From assembly GCA_000751295.2 (NCBI GenBank), contig CCMO02000002.1, positions 124,001 to 188,000 on the forward strand: a DNA stretch of 64,000 bases. The letters run 5' to 3'. A program made the translations under genes and the position numbers. The notes under the pieces were generated by a model. That model ran no database searches and had not been told where the DNA came from. It saw only the letters and a list, made by a program, of their open reading frames with translations. Below, one piece after another: positions 10,901-17,961 of the stretch. Each line of letters begins with the position of its first letter. Within the stretch, counting starts at the first letter, position 1. Origin of the DNA: a bacterium YEK0313. GTDB lineage: Bacteria > Pseudomonadota > Alphaproteobacteria > Rhizobiales > Phreatobacteraceae.

Positions 10901-12996
10901 AGCGTCGCGCCTCCGGAATTGGTGAAGGCGCCGCTGGTAGTGCCCGTGCCGCCGACGGTGAAACTCCCGCCGCTGTTGTTGTTGACGTTTCCATTGATCG
11001 CTCCGCCATTCAGGGTGACGGTGCCACGGGTGATCACGGCGCCGGAGACCGATCCTGCGGTCTGGGTGAATGAGCCGCTGTTGATCGTGAGGCCGCCCGT
11101 GATGGTGCCGCTATTGGTGATGGAGCCGAGCGTCAGAGTGACGCCGTTGAAGATCGAGCCGCTGTTGTCGAGCGTGCCGCCGGTGAGATAGGCGCCGGAA
11201 TTGAGGTAGCCGGTAGTGGTCGTGCTGCCGCTGCTCTGGTTCAGGAGTCCGGTGACCGTGCCGCTGTTGGTGAAGGTGCCGCTGTTGTTGAACGGCCCCT
11301 GGACCGTTGCGGCGTTGTTGAATGTGCCCGCGTTCGTCACCGTGCCCTGCAGCGTGCCCTTGTTGATGAAGGTACCGCCGCCATTGTTGGTGACGTTGCC
11401 CGTCCAGGTCCGGCCGGTTTCGTTGGTGATCGTTCCGGTGTTGCCGAGGACCGCGCCGGTCCAGGTCCCGCCGGCATTGGTGATCGTGCCGCTGTTCGAA
11501 TTGACCTGCGAATTCATCGCGGCATTGTTGGCCACCGTGCCGCTATTGGCGATCCGGCCGCTGAACGTGCCGTTGTTCTGCAGGACGCCACCGTTGGTGG
11601 TGATGCCGGTGACCGACATCGTGCCGGTGCTCTGGACCGTCACCGCGCCGCTGTTGGCCAGCGTGTTGCTGATGGTCAGCGCCGTTCCGCCATTGACCTG
11701 CATGCCGGCACCGGCATCGACCGACCAGGCAAGGCCGTTTGAACCGGACACCGACCAGGTGGCGGAACCGGTCACCTGCATAAAACCGAAACCGGTATAT
11801 TGGCCGCCGATCTGGTTCGTGTTGAACGCGCCGTTGCTCGCGCCGCCGAGCCGCAGCGTGTCGTTGCCGTCGCCGGCGACCCGGCCGGTGATCGACGAGC
11901 CGTTGCGGATCTCCAGGACGTTGTTGCCGCCGGTGAAGGTGATGGCATTGGCCTGGCCGCCCGTGCCGGTGCCGCCGGCTATGCTGCCCGCATTGATGAT
12001 GGTGAGGTTCGAGCCGTAGATGCCTTCGCCGCCCGCGCCCTGCGTGCCGGCCCGTGCCGGGCGGACCGGATCCTGGCCGGTGCCGCCGGCCCCGCCGGCC
12101 CCGCCGGTGCCGCCTTGGACGCTGCCATTGTTAATGAAGGTGAAGTTCGACCCGTAGACGCCGACGCCGCCGTCGCCGCCATTGCCGCCGGCGCCGCCGA
12201 TGCTGCGCGTCTCGGCGCCCGCCGCCGAATTGGAGGCATTGCCGCCGGCGCCGCCCGTACCGCCGAGCCCGCCGAGGACGGTTCCGTTGGACGTGATGAC
12301 CGCGCCACCGCCACCGACCACGCCATAACCGGCCGCGCCGCCACCGCCACCACCGCCGCCGCCCATGGCCCCGGTCGAAAAATTGTTCGCCGTGATATTG
12401 CCGCCACGGCCGCCCGTACCGCCCGTGCCGCCGGTCACCGAGCCGATCGTGGCATCGCCGTTGATGATGGTGCCGTGTGCGCCGCCATTGCCGCCGCCGC
12501 CACCGCCGGGCGCGAACATCGTGCTGTCCTGGCCGGCATTGCCGGCCGAACCCCCATAGATGATGATTTCCGGGCTGCCGGGGCCTGGGGAGCCGGCATT
12601 GGTGTAGCCGCCGGTGCCGCCGATGCCGCCGCCGGCGCCACCGCCGCCACCGCCGCCATTGCCGAGAAAAAGCACGACATAGCCGGGATCGTGGACGTTG
12701 GCGTGACTGCCCTCGCTGCCCGTCTGCCCCGGCGCAGTCGCACCCGCGCCGCCGAGGACCATATTGCTGCCGGGGCCGGTGTCATAATAACCACCGACGC
12801 CCGAGCCGCCGGTACCGCCGGAGGTCTGGGCCGATACCGGCGTCAGGGTCAGGCCGAAGGTCGAGCCGACGGCAAGCGTCAGCGGACCGAAAACGCGGCC
12901 AACGGTCGCCAGCGGGGCCGCCTTCCGGGCCGCCCTTCGATGCCTCCAACGTCGCTGCCCCACGCTCCGAACGCCCTGCCCTTCCGCCACCGTCAT
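4939..12996 (-). CDS. Giant repeat-rich autotransporter adhesin (type Va)
   Basis: A 2685-residue protein. The N-terminus has an extended basic signal region ('RRWRHRRAARKAA...') followed by a hydrophobic stretch ending near 'TPVSAQT', typical of large autotransporters. Residues of about 60-340 are strikingly glycine-rich ('GGGGGGGGAGG' type). Then come hundreds of N-A-G-T / G-T-V-T-N-S-G type beta-helix rungs, including two exact-period repeat families (residues about 777-1092 with a 94-codon period, and about 1160-1753 with a 70-codon period). The last 280 residues or so ('RRWSSWGTAYGGAGAM' onward) form an autotransporter beta-barrel ending in an aromatic residue ('LRLVW'). The passenger is expected to be a surface or released beta-helical adhesin. 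No secretion partner or protease domain was seen. The gene stands alone, convergent with 2774-4207. Confidence 0.92.
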   Translation of the reverse strand: MTVAEGQGVRSVGQRRWRHRRAARKAAPLATVGRVFGPLTLAVGSTFGLTLTPVSAQTSGGTGGSGVGGYYDTGPGSNMVLGGAGATAPGQTGSEGSHANVHDPGYVVLFLGNGGGGGGGAGGGIGGTGGYTNAGSPGPGSPEIIIYGGSAGNAGQDSTMFAPGGGGGGNGGAHGTIINGDATIGSVTGGTGGTGGRGGNITANNFSTGAMGGGGGGGGGAAGYGVVGGGGAVITSNGTVLGGLGGTGGAGGNASNSAAGAETRSIGGAGGNGGDGGVGVYGSNFTFINNGSVQGGTGGAGGAGGTGQDPVRPARAGTQGAGGEGIYGSNLTIINAGSIAGGTGTGGQANAITFTGGNNVLEIRNGSSITGRVAGDGNDTLRLGGASNGAFNTNQIGGQYTGFGFMQVTGSATWSVSGSNGLAWSVDAGAGMQVNGGTALTISNTLANSGAVTVQSTGTMSVTGITTNGGVLQNNGTFSGRIANSGTVANNAAMNSQVNSNSGTITNAGGTWTGAVLGNTGTITNETGRTWTGNVTNNGGGTFINKGTLQGTVTNAGTFNNAATVQGPFNNSGTFTNSGTVTGLLNQSSGSTTTTGYLNSGAYLTGGTLDNSGSIFNGVTLTLGSITNSGTITGGLTINSGSFTQTAGSVSGAVITRGTVTLNGGAINGNVNNNSGGSFTVGGTGTTSGAFTNSGGATLVVNATGRYTVGGAINNAGALGVAAGGVLTGNGGITNTGTLTTAGTVTGNIVNRGTFNAEGGAVNGPIANNAGIFNVTGTVTSDTTFTNAAGATLAVSATGSYTVAGLVSNAGTMTVAAGGTLTGSVGIGNTGTLTSSGTVTGGLTNTGTVHANGGAVDGAIANNAGTFNVGGTVTSNSTFTNAAGATLAVSATGSYTVAGLVSNAGTVTVAAGGTLTGSSGIGNAGTLTSSGTLAGGLTNTGTVIANGGAVDGAIANDAGTFTVGGTVTSNSTFTNAAGATLAVSAGGSYTVAGLVSNAGTITVAAGGSLTGSSGVSNTGALISSGIVAGGLTNTGTVHADGGAIDGAIANNAGTFTVGGTVTSSGSFINAAGATLTIGSGGNYQVASLGNAGAVVVDGTLTTTLSNSGTFTNTRTTAADVLSNSGTITNASTGTWIGNATNDAGGRLVNEGTWTGRIANAGTFANEAGASVSGLLTNTAGATTNAGALNGGATVSGGTLTSTGSITGAVVVSGTGTVENSGAIAGTVDNAATFTNKVSGTVSGLLTNTAGTTTNAGALNGGAAVSGGRLTSTGSIQALIVSGTGTVENSGVIAGIVDNAATFINEVGGIVSGRLINTAGTATNAGALNDGATVTGGLLTSTGSITGTVVVAGMGAVENSGAISGTVDNGATFTNKAGGAVSGLLANTAGTATNAGALNGGAIVFDGLLTSTGSITGTVAISGTGTVENSATITGAVGNAATFINRAGGTVSGLLTHTAGTTTNAGSLNGGATVSGGLLTSTGSIAGAVAISGTGTVENSGVISGTVGNAATFTNKAGGTVSGLLTQTAGTATNAGSLNGGATVSGGMLINSNTIVGLVTVSGTGTVENSGVISGTIGNAATFTNKAGGTVSGLLTSTAGTVTNAGWLNGGATVSGGTLTNGNTIVGLVTVSGTGTVENNATITGPVSNAATFTNKAGGSVSRLLTQTAGTATNAGALNGGATVSGGLLTNGNVIVGAVAVSGTGTVENSATITGAVGNAATFTNRVGGTVSGLLTHTAGTATNAGALDGGVVITGGSFVQQAGSTRGGLTNSAAVEIQGGTVDGAIANSGSFRVTGTVTSADTFTNATGGTLTVDGGAGYTIGRLVNRAAVTNDGTLRTTLENAGSFSARGVTQAAVVGNSGSITNQASGMWTGAVQDNAGGIDNSGAWTGAVTVNGGVIVNRAGATWTGAATNAGTLGNAGTWLGAVHNGASFDNSGRVTGAVINSAGTTTNSGTIDGSVAVMAGRFVQTAGLVTGDLVNRGMAVASGGTFGATVDNAGIFAVTGLVATSRDLTNRMGAEFVVSGTGAYAVTGAVANAGLALIEAGGSLTAGAGVTNSGVLESYGAIGGGLTTSGSVRAGGGRIDGPVVNSGSFAVTGTVTGSDSFANAAGARLAVAAGGHYSLAGGIASSGTVTVDGVLVASGGLDINAGTLGGVGSLPTTRVHDGAALAPGNSVGTITITGNLTLAAGSAYRVEVAPTAADRTHVTGTATIAGGAVILPTGGTYRINARYLILDAEGGLAGTFSSVDFTTGFGLTIKPKLVYEASSVYLQLDPNSISPFLPGDARVNQRSVAGAIDAAFSVGNAPESFIGLFNLSKAGLAAAMSQLSGEVATGGAVAAGRDMGQFLDMMLDPSMETRGDAAAADAGGPALAFAESDVPASARLTAAFASFEARAARNAERRWSSWGTAYGGAGAMNGNARLGTADLSARSAGVAAGADYRLDGNTLIGFAISGASINYGLSRGLGSGQGEAFKAGLYASTRIGNFYLSASAAYGHYALTTSRKVPLTGFSGELTGRYGAHVLAGRLEAGYRLAVTPAAGITPFAAVQARSLWQPAYGETGTEEAGTFALSYDPRRHDSLTSELGLRFDARLAVTDQSILLLRGHLAWRHDYSGRPVSFATFDSLPQTAFTVYGTTAPRDALSASISSEWRFGNGWSARAKVSGEISSGALSYGGSAGLRLVW
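7737..9515 (-). repeat. Nine tandem 210-nt (70-codon) coding repeats in the autotransporter
   Basis: A landmark decamer ending in CCGGCATT recurs at 7761, 7971, 8181, 8391, 8601, 8811, 9021, 9228 and 9438. The spacing is 210 nt in seven steps and 207 nt in one. Each unit encodes 70 residues of the type 'NKAGGTVSGLLTNTAGTATN', then 'AGALNGGATVSGGLLTSTGS' and an 'ISGTGTVENSG' rung. The 207-nt unit has lost one codon (the 'SIQALIVSG' variant). Confidence 0.9.
9720..10665 (-). repeat. Four tandem 282-nt (94-codon) coding repeats in the autotransporter
   Basis: The codons for 'TNAAGATL' recur with anchors at 9794, 10076, 10358 and 10640, a constant 282-nt step. Each unit encodes 'NAAGATLAVSATGSYTVAGL', 'VSNAGTVTVAAGGTLTG' and 'GGLTNTGTVHANGGAVDGA' segments. 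The lowest-coordinate copy diverges after the anchor. This family is distinct from the 210-nt family next to it. Confidence 0.88.
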
Positions 12997-13082
12997 GCGA
13001 CGGGTCCGTGACGCTAGGGCAAGGCAGAATGCGGCGTCTTCTCACTGAGTGCAGGAACTCGCCATTAACCAACCGGCACACG

Positions 13083-13110
13083 AAAAGGCCGCGGCGCAGC
13101 GGCCGCGGCC
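13083..13110 (-). terminator. Rho-independent terminator after the molybdenum hydroxylase gene
   Basis: On the minus strand, 21 nt past the stop codon at 13132, there is a 9-bp perfect GC stem (GGCCGCGGC / GCCGCGGCC, 13087-13110) with a 6-nt loop, followed by TTTT (13083-13086). This fits termination of the 13132-15450 transcript before the autotransporter promoter. Confidence 0.7.
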
Positions 13111-13131
13111 CGTGTCGAACCCGTCCGGTCG

Positions 13132-15450
13132 TCAGGCCGCCTTGCGGCCGACGGCAGCGTTCTGGATCGTCTGCCAGACGCGTTCGGGCGTCGCCGGCAT
13201 GTCGATCTCGCGGATGCCGTAGGCCCGCCAGAGCGCGTCGACCACCGCGTTCATCACGGCCGGGCAGGCACCGATGGTCCCGGCCTCGCCCGCTCCCTTG
13301 ATGCCCAGGAGATTGGTGACGCAGGGCACGTTGCGCGTCTCGAAGTGAAAGTTCGGGATGTGGTCGGCCCGCGGCATCGCATAGTCCATGAAGGAAGCGG
13401 TCAGCAGCTGACCGGAGTCCTTGTCGTAGACGGTGCGCTCCAGCAGCGCCTGGCCGATGCCCTGGACGATGCCGCCATGGATCTGCCCGGCGAGCATCAC
13501 CGGGTTGATGGTGACGCCGAAATCGTCGACCACCGTATAGGCCACCACCTCGGTACGGCCCGTCTCCGGGTCGATCTCCACCTCGGCAATATGGGTGCCG
13601 TTCGGAAAGGTCGGCTCGGGCGGCGTCCAGGTGCCGTGGGTGCTGAGCTTGTCCTCAGCGCCCGGCAGATTGGCGACCGCCTGATAGGTCAGCACCTTGT
13701 CGGTGCCGACGACGCGCACCGCGCCGCCGGCGATTTCGAGATCACCGACCCCGACCTCCATCTCGGCGGCGGCCAGTTCCTTGATCACGTCGACCAGCTT
13801 GCGCGCACCGACATCGACCGCCGCGCCGCCGACCGGCAGCGAGCGCGAGCCGCCCGTGCCGGTGCCGGTCGGGATCAGCGCCGTATCGCCCTGGATCACC
13901 GTGATCCTGTCGATCGGGATGTCGAGATGCTGCGAGGCGAGCTGGGCATAGGCGGTCTTGTGGCCCTGGCCGTTCGACTGCGTGCCGATCTTCAGCGTCA
14001 CGCCGCCATCCTTCTCCAGCGTCATCCAGGCATTCTCGGGATTGCCGCCGCCGCAGGCCTCGATATAGGTGGCCATGCCGATGCCGCGCACCCGGCCCTG
14101 TTTTTTCGCCGCCTTCACCCGGTCCCTGATCGTGTCCCAGCCCGCCACTTCCATGGCGCGGGTCATGTGGCCGTCGAACTCGCCGGAATCGTAGGTCCGG
14201 CCGACCGGCGTCTTCCAGGGGAACTGGTCCGGCCGGATGAAATTGCGCCGGCGCACCTCGGCCGGCGTCAGGCCGGTCTCGATGGCGATGCGGTCCATCA
14301 GCCGCTCGATCAGATAGGCCGCTTCCGGCCGTCCCGCGCCGCGATAGGCATCGACCGGCACGGTATTGGTGAAGGCATAGGTCAGCGAGACGTGGATGGC
14401 CGGGATGGCGTAGACACCGGCGAGCATCAGGGCCCCCACATAGGGGATATAGGTCGAATATTGCGAGAGATAGGCGCCCATATCGGCGACCGTCTCGACC
14501 TTGACGCCGAGGATGCGGCCGCGCTTGTCGAGCGCCGCGGTGGCCGTGGACACGTTGTCGCGGCCCTGCGAGCAGGCCATGAAATGTTCGGCCCGCTCCT
14601 GCACCCAGGCGACCGGCTTCTTCAGCTTGCGCGCGGCCAGCATGCACAGCGGATATTCGCGGAACATGAAGGTCTTGGTGCCGAAGCCGCCGCCGACATC
14701 GGGGGTGATGACCCGGATGCGCTCCTTCGGGATGCGGAAGATCTTGTCGGCCAGGATCGCCTGCACGCCGTGCGAGCCCTGGCTGCCCATGGTCAAGGTG
14801 AAGCTCTTGGCCTTGGTGTCATATTCGGCGAGGCAGCCGCGCGTCTCCATGTAATTGGTGACGAGGCGGTTGTTGACGATGGTCAGGCTGACCGTGCGGG
14901 CAGCCTTGGCAAAGGCCTTTTCGGTGGCCTCCGCATTGCCGAGCTCGACCTCCGCGGCGACATTGCCGGGATATTCCGGCCAGATCTGCGGCGCGCCCGG
15001 CTTCAGCGCGTCGACCGCGTCGACCGCCGGATCGCGCGGCGAATAGTCCACCTGGATCGCTTCCGCCGCATCCTTCGCCCGTTCCAGCGTGTCGGCCACC
15101 ACGAAGGCGATGCCGTCGCCGCCATGGCGCACGGTCTTCGAGCAGAGCACCTCCCAGGGCGGCGCGACAATCGGCTTGCCGCTCTTGGTCGGCACCACCG
15201 ACATCAGCGGCAGGTGGCCGATGCCTTCGAGATCGTCCGCGGTGAACACCGCCTTCACGCCCTTCATCGCCCTGGCGGCCGACGTGTCGGTGATGGTGAA
15301 GTCGGCAAAGGCATAAGGCGCGCGCAGGACGTAACCGACGAGGGCTCCTTCCGGGACGAGGTCGGCGACGTAGCGCCCCTCGCCCTTGATCAGCGGCGCG
15401 TCCTCGAGGCGGGTCGGCGCCTGACCCATTCCGAATTTCGTCGGCGTCAT
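13132..15450 (-). CDS. Xanthine dehydrogenase/CoxL-family molybdopterin-binding large subunit (orphan)
   Basis: A protein of about 772 residues of the molybdenum hydroxylase large-subunit family. The N-terminal a/b hammerhead region ('RLEDAPLIKGEGRYVADL') is followed by molybdopterin-binding domains with 'GGGFGTK' (about 243-249), 'AYRGAGRPEA' (358-367, the form-II active-site loop, not the CoxL Cys loop) and the base Glu in 'GIKGAGEAGTIGACP' (E722). I chose ATG 15450 because the family begins at 'MGQAPTRLEDAPL'; an upstream in-frame start at 15576 adds unrelated sequence. These enzymes need FAD and 2Fe-2S subunits, but none is encoded nearby and the gene is monocistronic with its own terminator. 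It probably oxidises an aldehyde or N-heterocycle, or supplies an alternative large subunit to a complex encoded elsewhere. Confidence 0.9.
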   Translation of the reverse strand: MTPTKFGMGQAPTRLEDAPLIKGEGRYVADLVPEGALVGYVLRAPYAFADFTITDTSAARAMKGVKAVFTADDLEGIGHLPLMSVVPTKSGKPIVAPPWEVLCSKTVRHGGDGIAFVVADTLERAKDAAEAIQVDYSPRDPAVDAVDALKPGAPQIWPEYPGNVAAEVELGNAEATEKAFAKAARTVSLTIVNNRLVTNYMETRGCLAEYDTKAKSFTLTMGSQGSHGVQAILADKIFRIPKERIRVITPDVGGGFGTKTFMFREYPLCMLAARKLKKPVAWVQERAEHFMACSQGRDNVSTATAALDKRGRILGVKVETVADMGAYLSQYSTYIPYVGALMLAGVYAIPAIHVSLTYAFTNTVPVDAYRGAGRPEAAYLIERLMDRIAIETGLTPAEVRRRNFIRPDQFPWKTPVGRTYDSGEFDGHMTRAMEVAGWDTIRDRVKAAKKQGRVRGIGMATYIEACGGGNPENAWMTLEKDGGVTLKIGTQSNGQGHKTAYAQLASQHLDIPIDRITVIQGDTALIPTGTGTGGSRSLPVGGAAVDVGARKLVDVIKELAAAEMEVGVGDLEIAGGAVRVVGTDKVLTYQAVANLPGAEDKLSTHGTWTPPEPTFPNGTHIAEVEIDPETGRTEVVAYTVVDDFGVTINPVMLAGQIHGGIVQGIGQALLERTVYDKDSGQLLTASFMDYAMPRADHIPNFHFETRNVPCVTNLLGIKGAGEAGTIGACPAVMNAVVDALWRAYGIREIDMPATPERVWQTIQNAAVGRKAA

Positions 15451-15708
15451 GAATGATGCTCCGGGCTGTCGAGCGAGGATGGAACGGCCGTGCCGCATCG
15501 CGCAAGACCCGCCGGACGCAACGGCGCAATGCAGGTCTGACCACCGCGGGGCGCGGCGGGCCCGCAGGCCGCACACCTTTCAGATAGGCATGGAAGCCGC
15601 CCTGACCAAGGGGCAGGCGCGCCCGCCGGCCCCGCCGGGAGCCGCCCCTCGCATTGCCGGCATGGCCTCCCCATCTCTCCGCCACCCCCTTCAGGAGAGC
15701 CTTTTCAG

Positions 15709-16722
15709 ATGCTCGCTGTCACTCCCCGTTTCGTCCTCGACGACGACGCGCCGGTGGCCCCGTCGGCCATCCCCGCCGACGGCGCCGGCGATGCCGCGCT
15801 GCTCGACGCCTATTCCACCGCCGTGACCCGGGTGGTCGAGGATGTCGGCCCGGCGGTGGTCAAGCTGACCGTCGCCGGCCGCGACAACCGCCGCGCCGGC
15901 ACCGGCTCCGGCGTCATCATCTCGCCCGACGGCCTCGTTCTGACCAACAGCCACGTCGCCGGCGGGGCCCGTTCCATCCGGGTCGCCACGCAGGACGGCC
16001 GCGACTTGTCGGCCCGGCTGATGGGCGACGATCCCGACACCGATCTCGCCCTCGTCAGGGTCGACGACCCGGCCCTGCTGCCGGCCGCGAGGCTCGGCGA
16101 TTCCAAGGCGCTGAAGCGCGGCCAGCTCGTGGTTGCCATCGGCAATCCGCTCGGTTTCGAATCGACCGTCACCGCCGGGGTGATCTCCGCGCTCGGCCGT
16201 TCGCTGCGCGCCCAGACCGGCCGGCTGATCGACGACGTCATCCAGACCGACGCCGCGCTCAATCCGGGCAATTCCGGCGGGCCGCTGGTCGCCTCCTCCG
16301 GCGAGGTGATCGGCATCAACACCGCGGTCATCATGGGCGCCCAGGGCATCTGCTTTGCGGTGGCCGCCAACACGGCCGAGGTGGTCCTCGGCGAGCTGAT
16401 CCGCCACGGCCATGTCCGGCGCGCCTTTCTCGGCATCGGCGCGCAGCAGATCGCGCTGCCGCGGCGGCTGGTCGCCGCCCTCGGCCTCACCGCCGCTTCC
16501 GGCGCGATGATCGCCTCGGTCGACCCCGAAGGTCCGGCCGCCAAGGCGGGCCTGCGCGAAGGCGACGTGCTGGTCCATCTCGACGGCATGCCGGTGACCG
16601 GCGCCGACGACGTCATTCGCCTGATGGTCTCGGCCCGCATCGGCCGCCCGCTGGAGGCGACCTATCTGCGCGGCGGACGGATCGACTATGCGAGCGTGAC
16701 GCCGACGGAGCGGAAGCGCTGA
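15709..16722 (+). CDS. HtrA/DegP-like trypsin-fold serine protease with one PDZ domain
   Basis: A 337-residue S1C protease. The catalytic triad is visible as H82 ('TNSHVAG'), D112 ('DPDTDLAL') and S189 ('NPGNSGGPL'). A single PDZ domain follows at about 235-330 ('GLREGDVLVHLDGMPV'). The N-terminus 'MLAVTPRFVLDDDAPVAPS' has no signal peptide or membrane anchor, so the protein is predicted cytoplasmic unless the start is wrong. Classical DegP has a signal peptide and two PDZ domains. The gene is divergent from the molybdenum hydroxylase gene (258 nt apart) and is followed after 142 nt by the LLM oxidoreductase promoter. Confidence 0.88.
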   Translation: MLAVTPRFVLDDDAPVAPSAIPADGAGDAALLDAYSTAVTRVVEDVGPAVVKLTVAGRDNRRAGTGSGVIISPDGLVLTNSHVAGGARSIRVATQDGRDLSARLMGDDPDTDLALVRVDDPALLPAARLGDSKALKRGQLVVAIGNPLGFESTVTAGVISALGRSLRAQTGRLIDDVIQTDAALNPGNSGGPLVASSGEVIGINTAVIMGAQGICFAVAANTAEVVLGELIRHGHVRRAFLGIGAQQIALPRRLVAALGLTAASGAMIASVDPEGPAAKAGLREGDVLVHLDGMPVTGADDVIRLMVSARIGRPLEATYLRGGRIDYASVTPTERKR

Positions 16723-16776
16723 ACGGCCACGGCCGGCACGGCCCGAGGAGCCGCGCCGGCCGACCGAACGATCCGG

Positions 16777-16791
16777 TTATAGCACCTATAG
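16777..16791 (+). promoter_or_regulatory. LysR-type box upstream of the LLM monooxygenase operon
   Basis: TTATAGCACCTATAG contains the inverted repeat TATA-N5-TATA and ends 73 nt before the ATG at 16865. The same 15-mer pattern (TTATANCASCTATAG) occurs at 21292-21306 and 22559-22573. The LysR gene at 19124-20062 is the obvious candidate regulator. Confidence 0.65.
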
Positions 16792-16864
16792 GATCTCTCT
16801 CTTAGACCCCGCTGCCCCGGCGGCGTAGCAATCATCGTGCGGTCACGGTTGTGAGGAAAGCGCG

Positions 16865-17950
16865 ATGAAATTCGGCCTGATGACGCAGATCCAGGTGCCC
16901 AAGCCCTGGACCGAGACCACCGAGCGCAATGCCTTCTGGGACGGGCTCGCTCAAGGGGTTGCGGCCGAGGCGGCCGGCTTCAGCCATTTCTGGATGACCG
17001 AGCAGCATTTCCTCATCGAGATCGGCCATGCGCCGGCTTCCGATCTGTTCCTTGCCGCGCTCAGCCAGCGCACCACGACGCTGCGCATGGGCCTCGGCGT
17101 CGTGCTGCTGCCGCTGCACAATCCGTTCAGCGTCGCCGAGCGCGTCGCGACCCTCGACATTCTCAGCAATGGCCGCGTCGAGTTCGGCACCGGCCGGGGC
17201 ACCACGCCCTATATCCTGGAGGGCATGGGCGTCGACCCCGCCAAGGGTCGGGAACTCGGCAAGGAATCGCTCGAGGCCATCCTGAGGATGTACGAGCATG
17301 ACTATTTTCCCGGCTACAAGGGTGTCCATTTCGATCTGCCGGCGCGCCATGTGACGCCGCGTCCGATCCAGCGGCCGCATCCCCCGCTCTGGATCGCCGC
17401 GACCAATCTCGAAACCTATGAATTTGCCGGCCGCCAGGGTTTCGGGGTCATCGGCGTGACGCGCAACAGCCTGACCGAGACCAAGGCGGCGGTGGAACGC
17501 TACCGGGCCGCCGCCGGCGGCAGCGACCGGTCGAGCCAGATCGGCAAGGTGGCCAACAACCAGGTGGCAGTGTTCGGTATTGCCTGCTGCCACGAGAACG
17601 ACCGCGTCGGCCGCGAGCTCGCCTGCGCGGCGGCGCGCTGGTACTACGGCGACAACGACGCCGAGCTCAACCATCTGCGCTTCAACACGGCCGGCGGCGT
17701 CGAGAAGGTGCGCGCGCGCATCGCGGCGCTCAGCAACGACGAGCTGATCGAGAGCGGCATGGCGCTCGGCGGCGATGCCGACACGCTGTCGCGGCAGGTC
17801 GAGAACTGGGCCAATTGCGGCCTCGACCAGATGATCTTCATGATCCAGGCCGGCCGGACCACCCACGACCAGGTGATGCGCTCGATCGAGCTGATCGGCG
17901 AGAAGGTGATCCCGCGTTTCGCCGACCGGGACTATGCGATGGCCGTCTGA
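16865..17950 (+). CDS. LLM-class (luciferase-like) flavin-dependent monooxygenase
   Basis: A 361-residue bacterial luciferase-like TIM-barrel protein. It begins 'MKFGLMTQIQVP'. The conserved LLM features are 'FWMTEQHF' early in the barrel, 'LGVVLLPLHNPFSVAERVATLD', 'GRVEFGTGRG' and the 'RPIQRPHPPLWIAA' strand. Members use reduced FMN from a separate reductase to insert oxygen, typically cleaving C-S, C-N or C-P bonds or performing hydroxylation. An FMN reductase is encoded at 20600-21202 in the same cluster. The gene starts an apparent two-gene operon with the M24 gene, which begins 11 nt after its stop, downstream of the 16777 box. The substrate is unknown. Confidence 0.9.
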   Translation: MKFGLMTQIQVPKPWTETTERNAFWDGLAQGVAAEAAGFSHFWMTEQHFLIEIGHAPASDLFLAALSQRTTTLRMGLGVVLLPLHNPFSVAERVATLDILSNGRVEFGTGRGTTPYILEGMGVDPAKGRELGKESLEAILRMYEHDYFPGYKGVHFDLPARHVTPRPIQRPHPPLWIAATNLETYEFAGRQGFGVIGVTRNSLTETKAAVERYRAAAGGSDRSSQIGKVANNQVAVFGIACCHENDRVGRELACAAARWYYGDNDAELNHLRFNTAGGVEKVRARIAALSNDELIESGMALGGDADTLSRQVENWANCGLDQMIFMIQAGRTTHDQVMRSIELIGEKVIPRFADRDYAMAV

Positions 17951-17961
17951 GCCGGCCCGCC

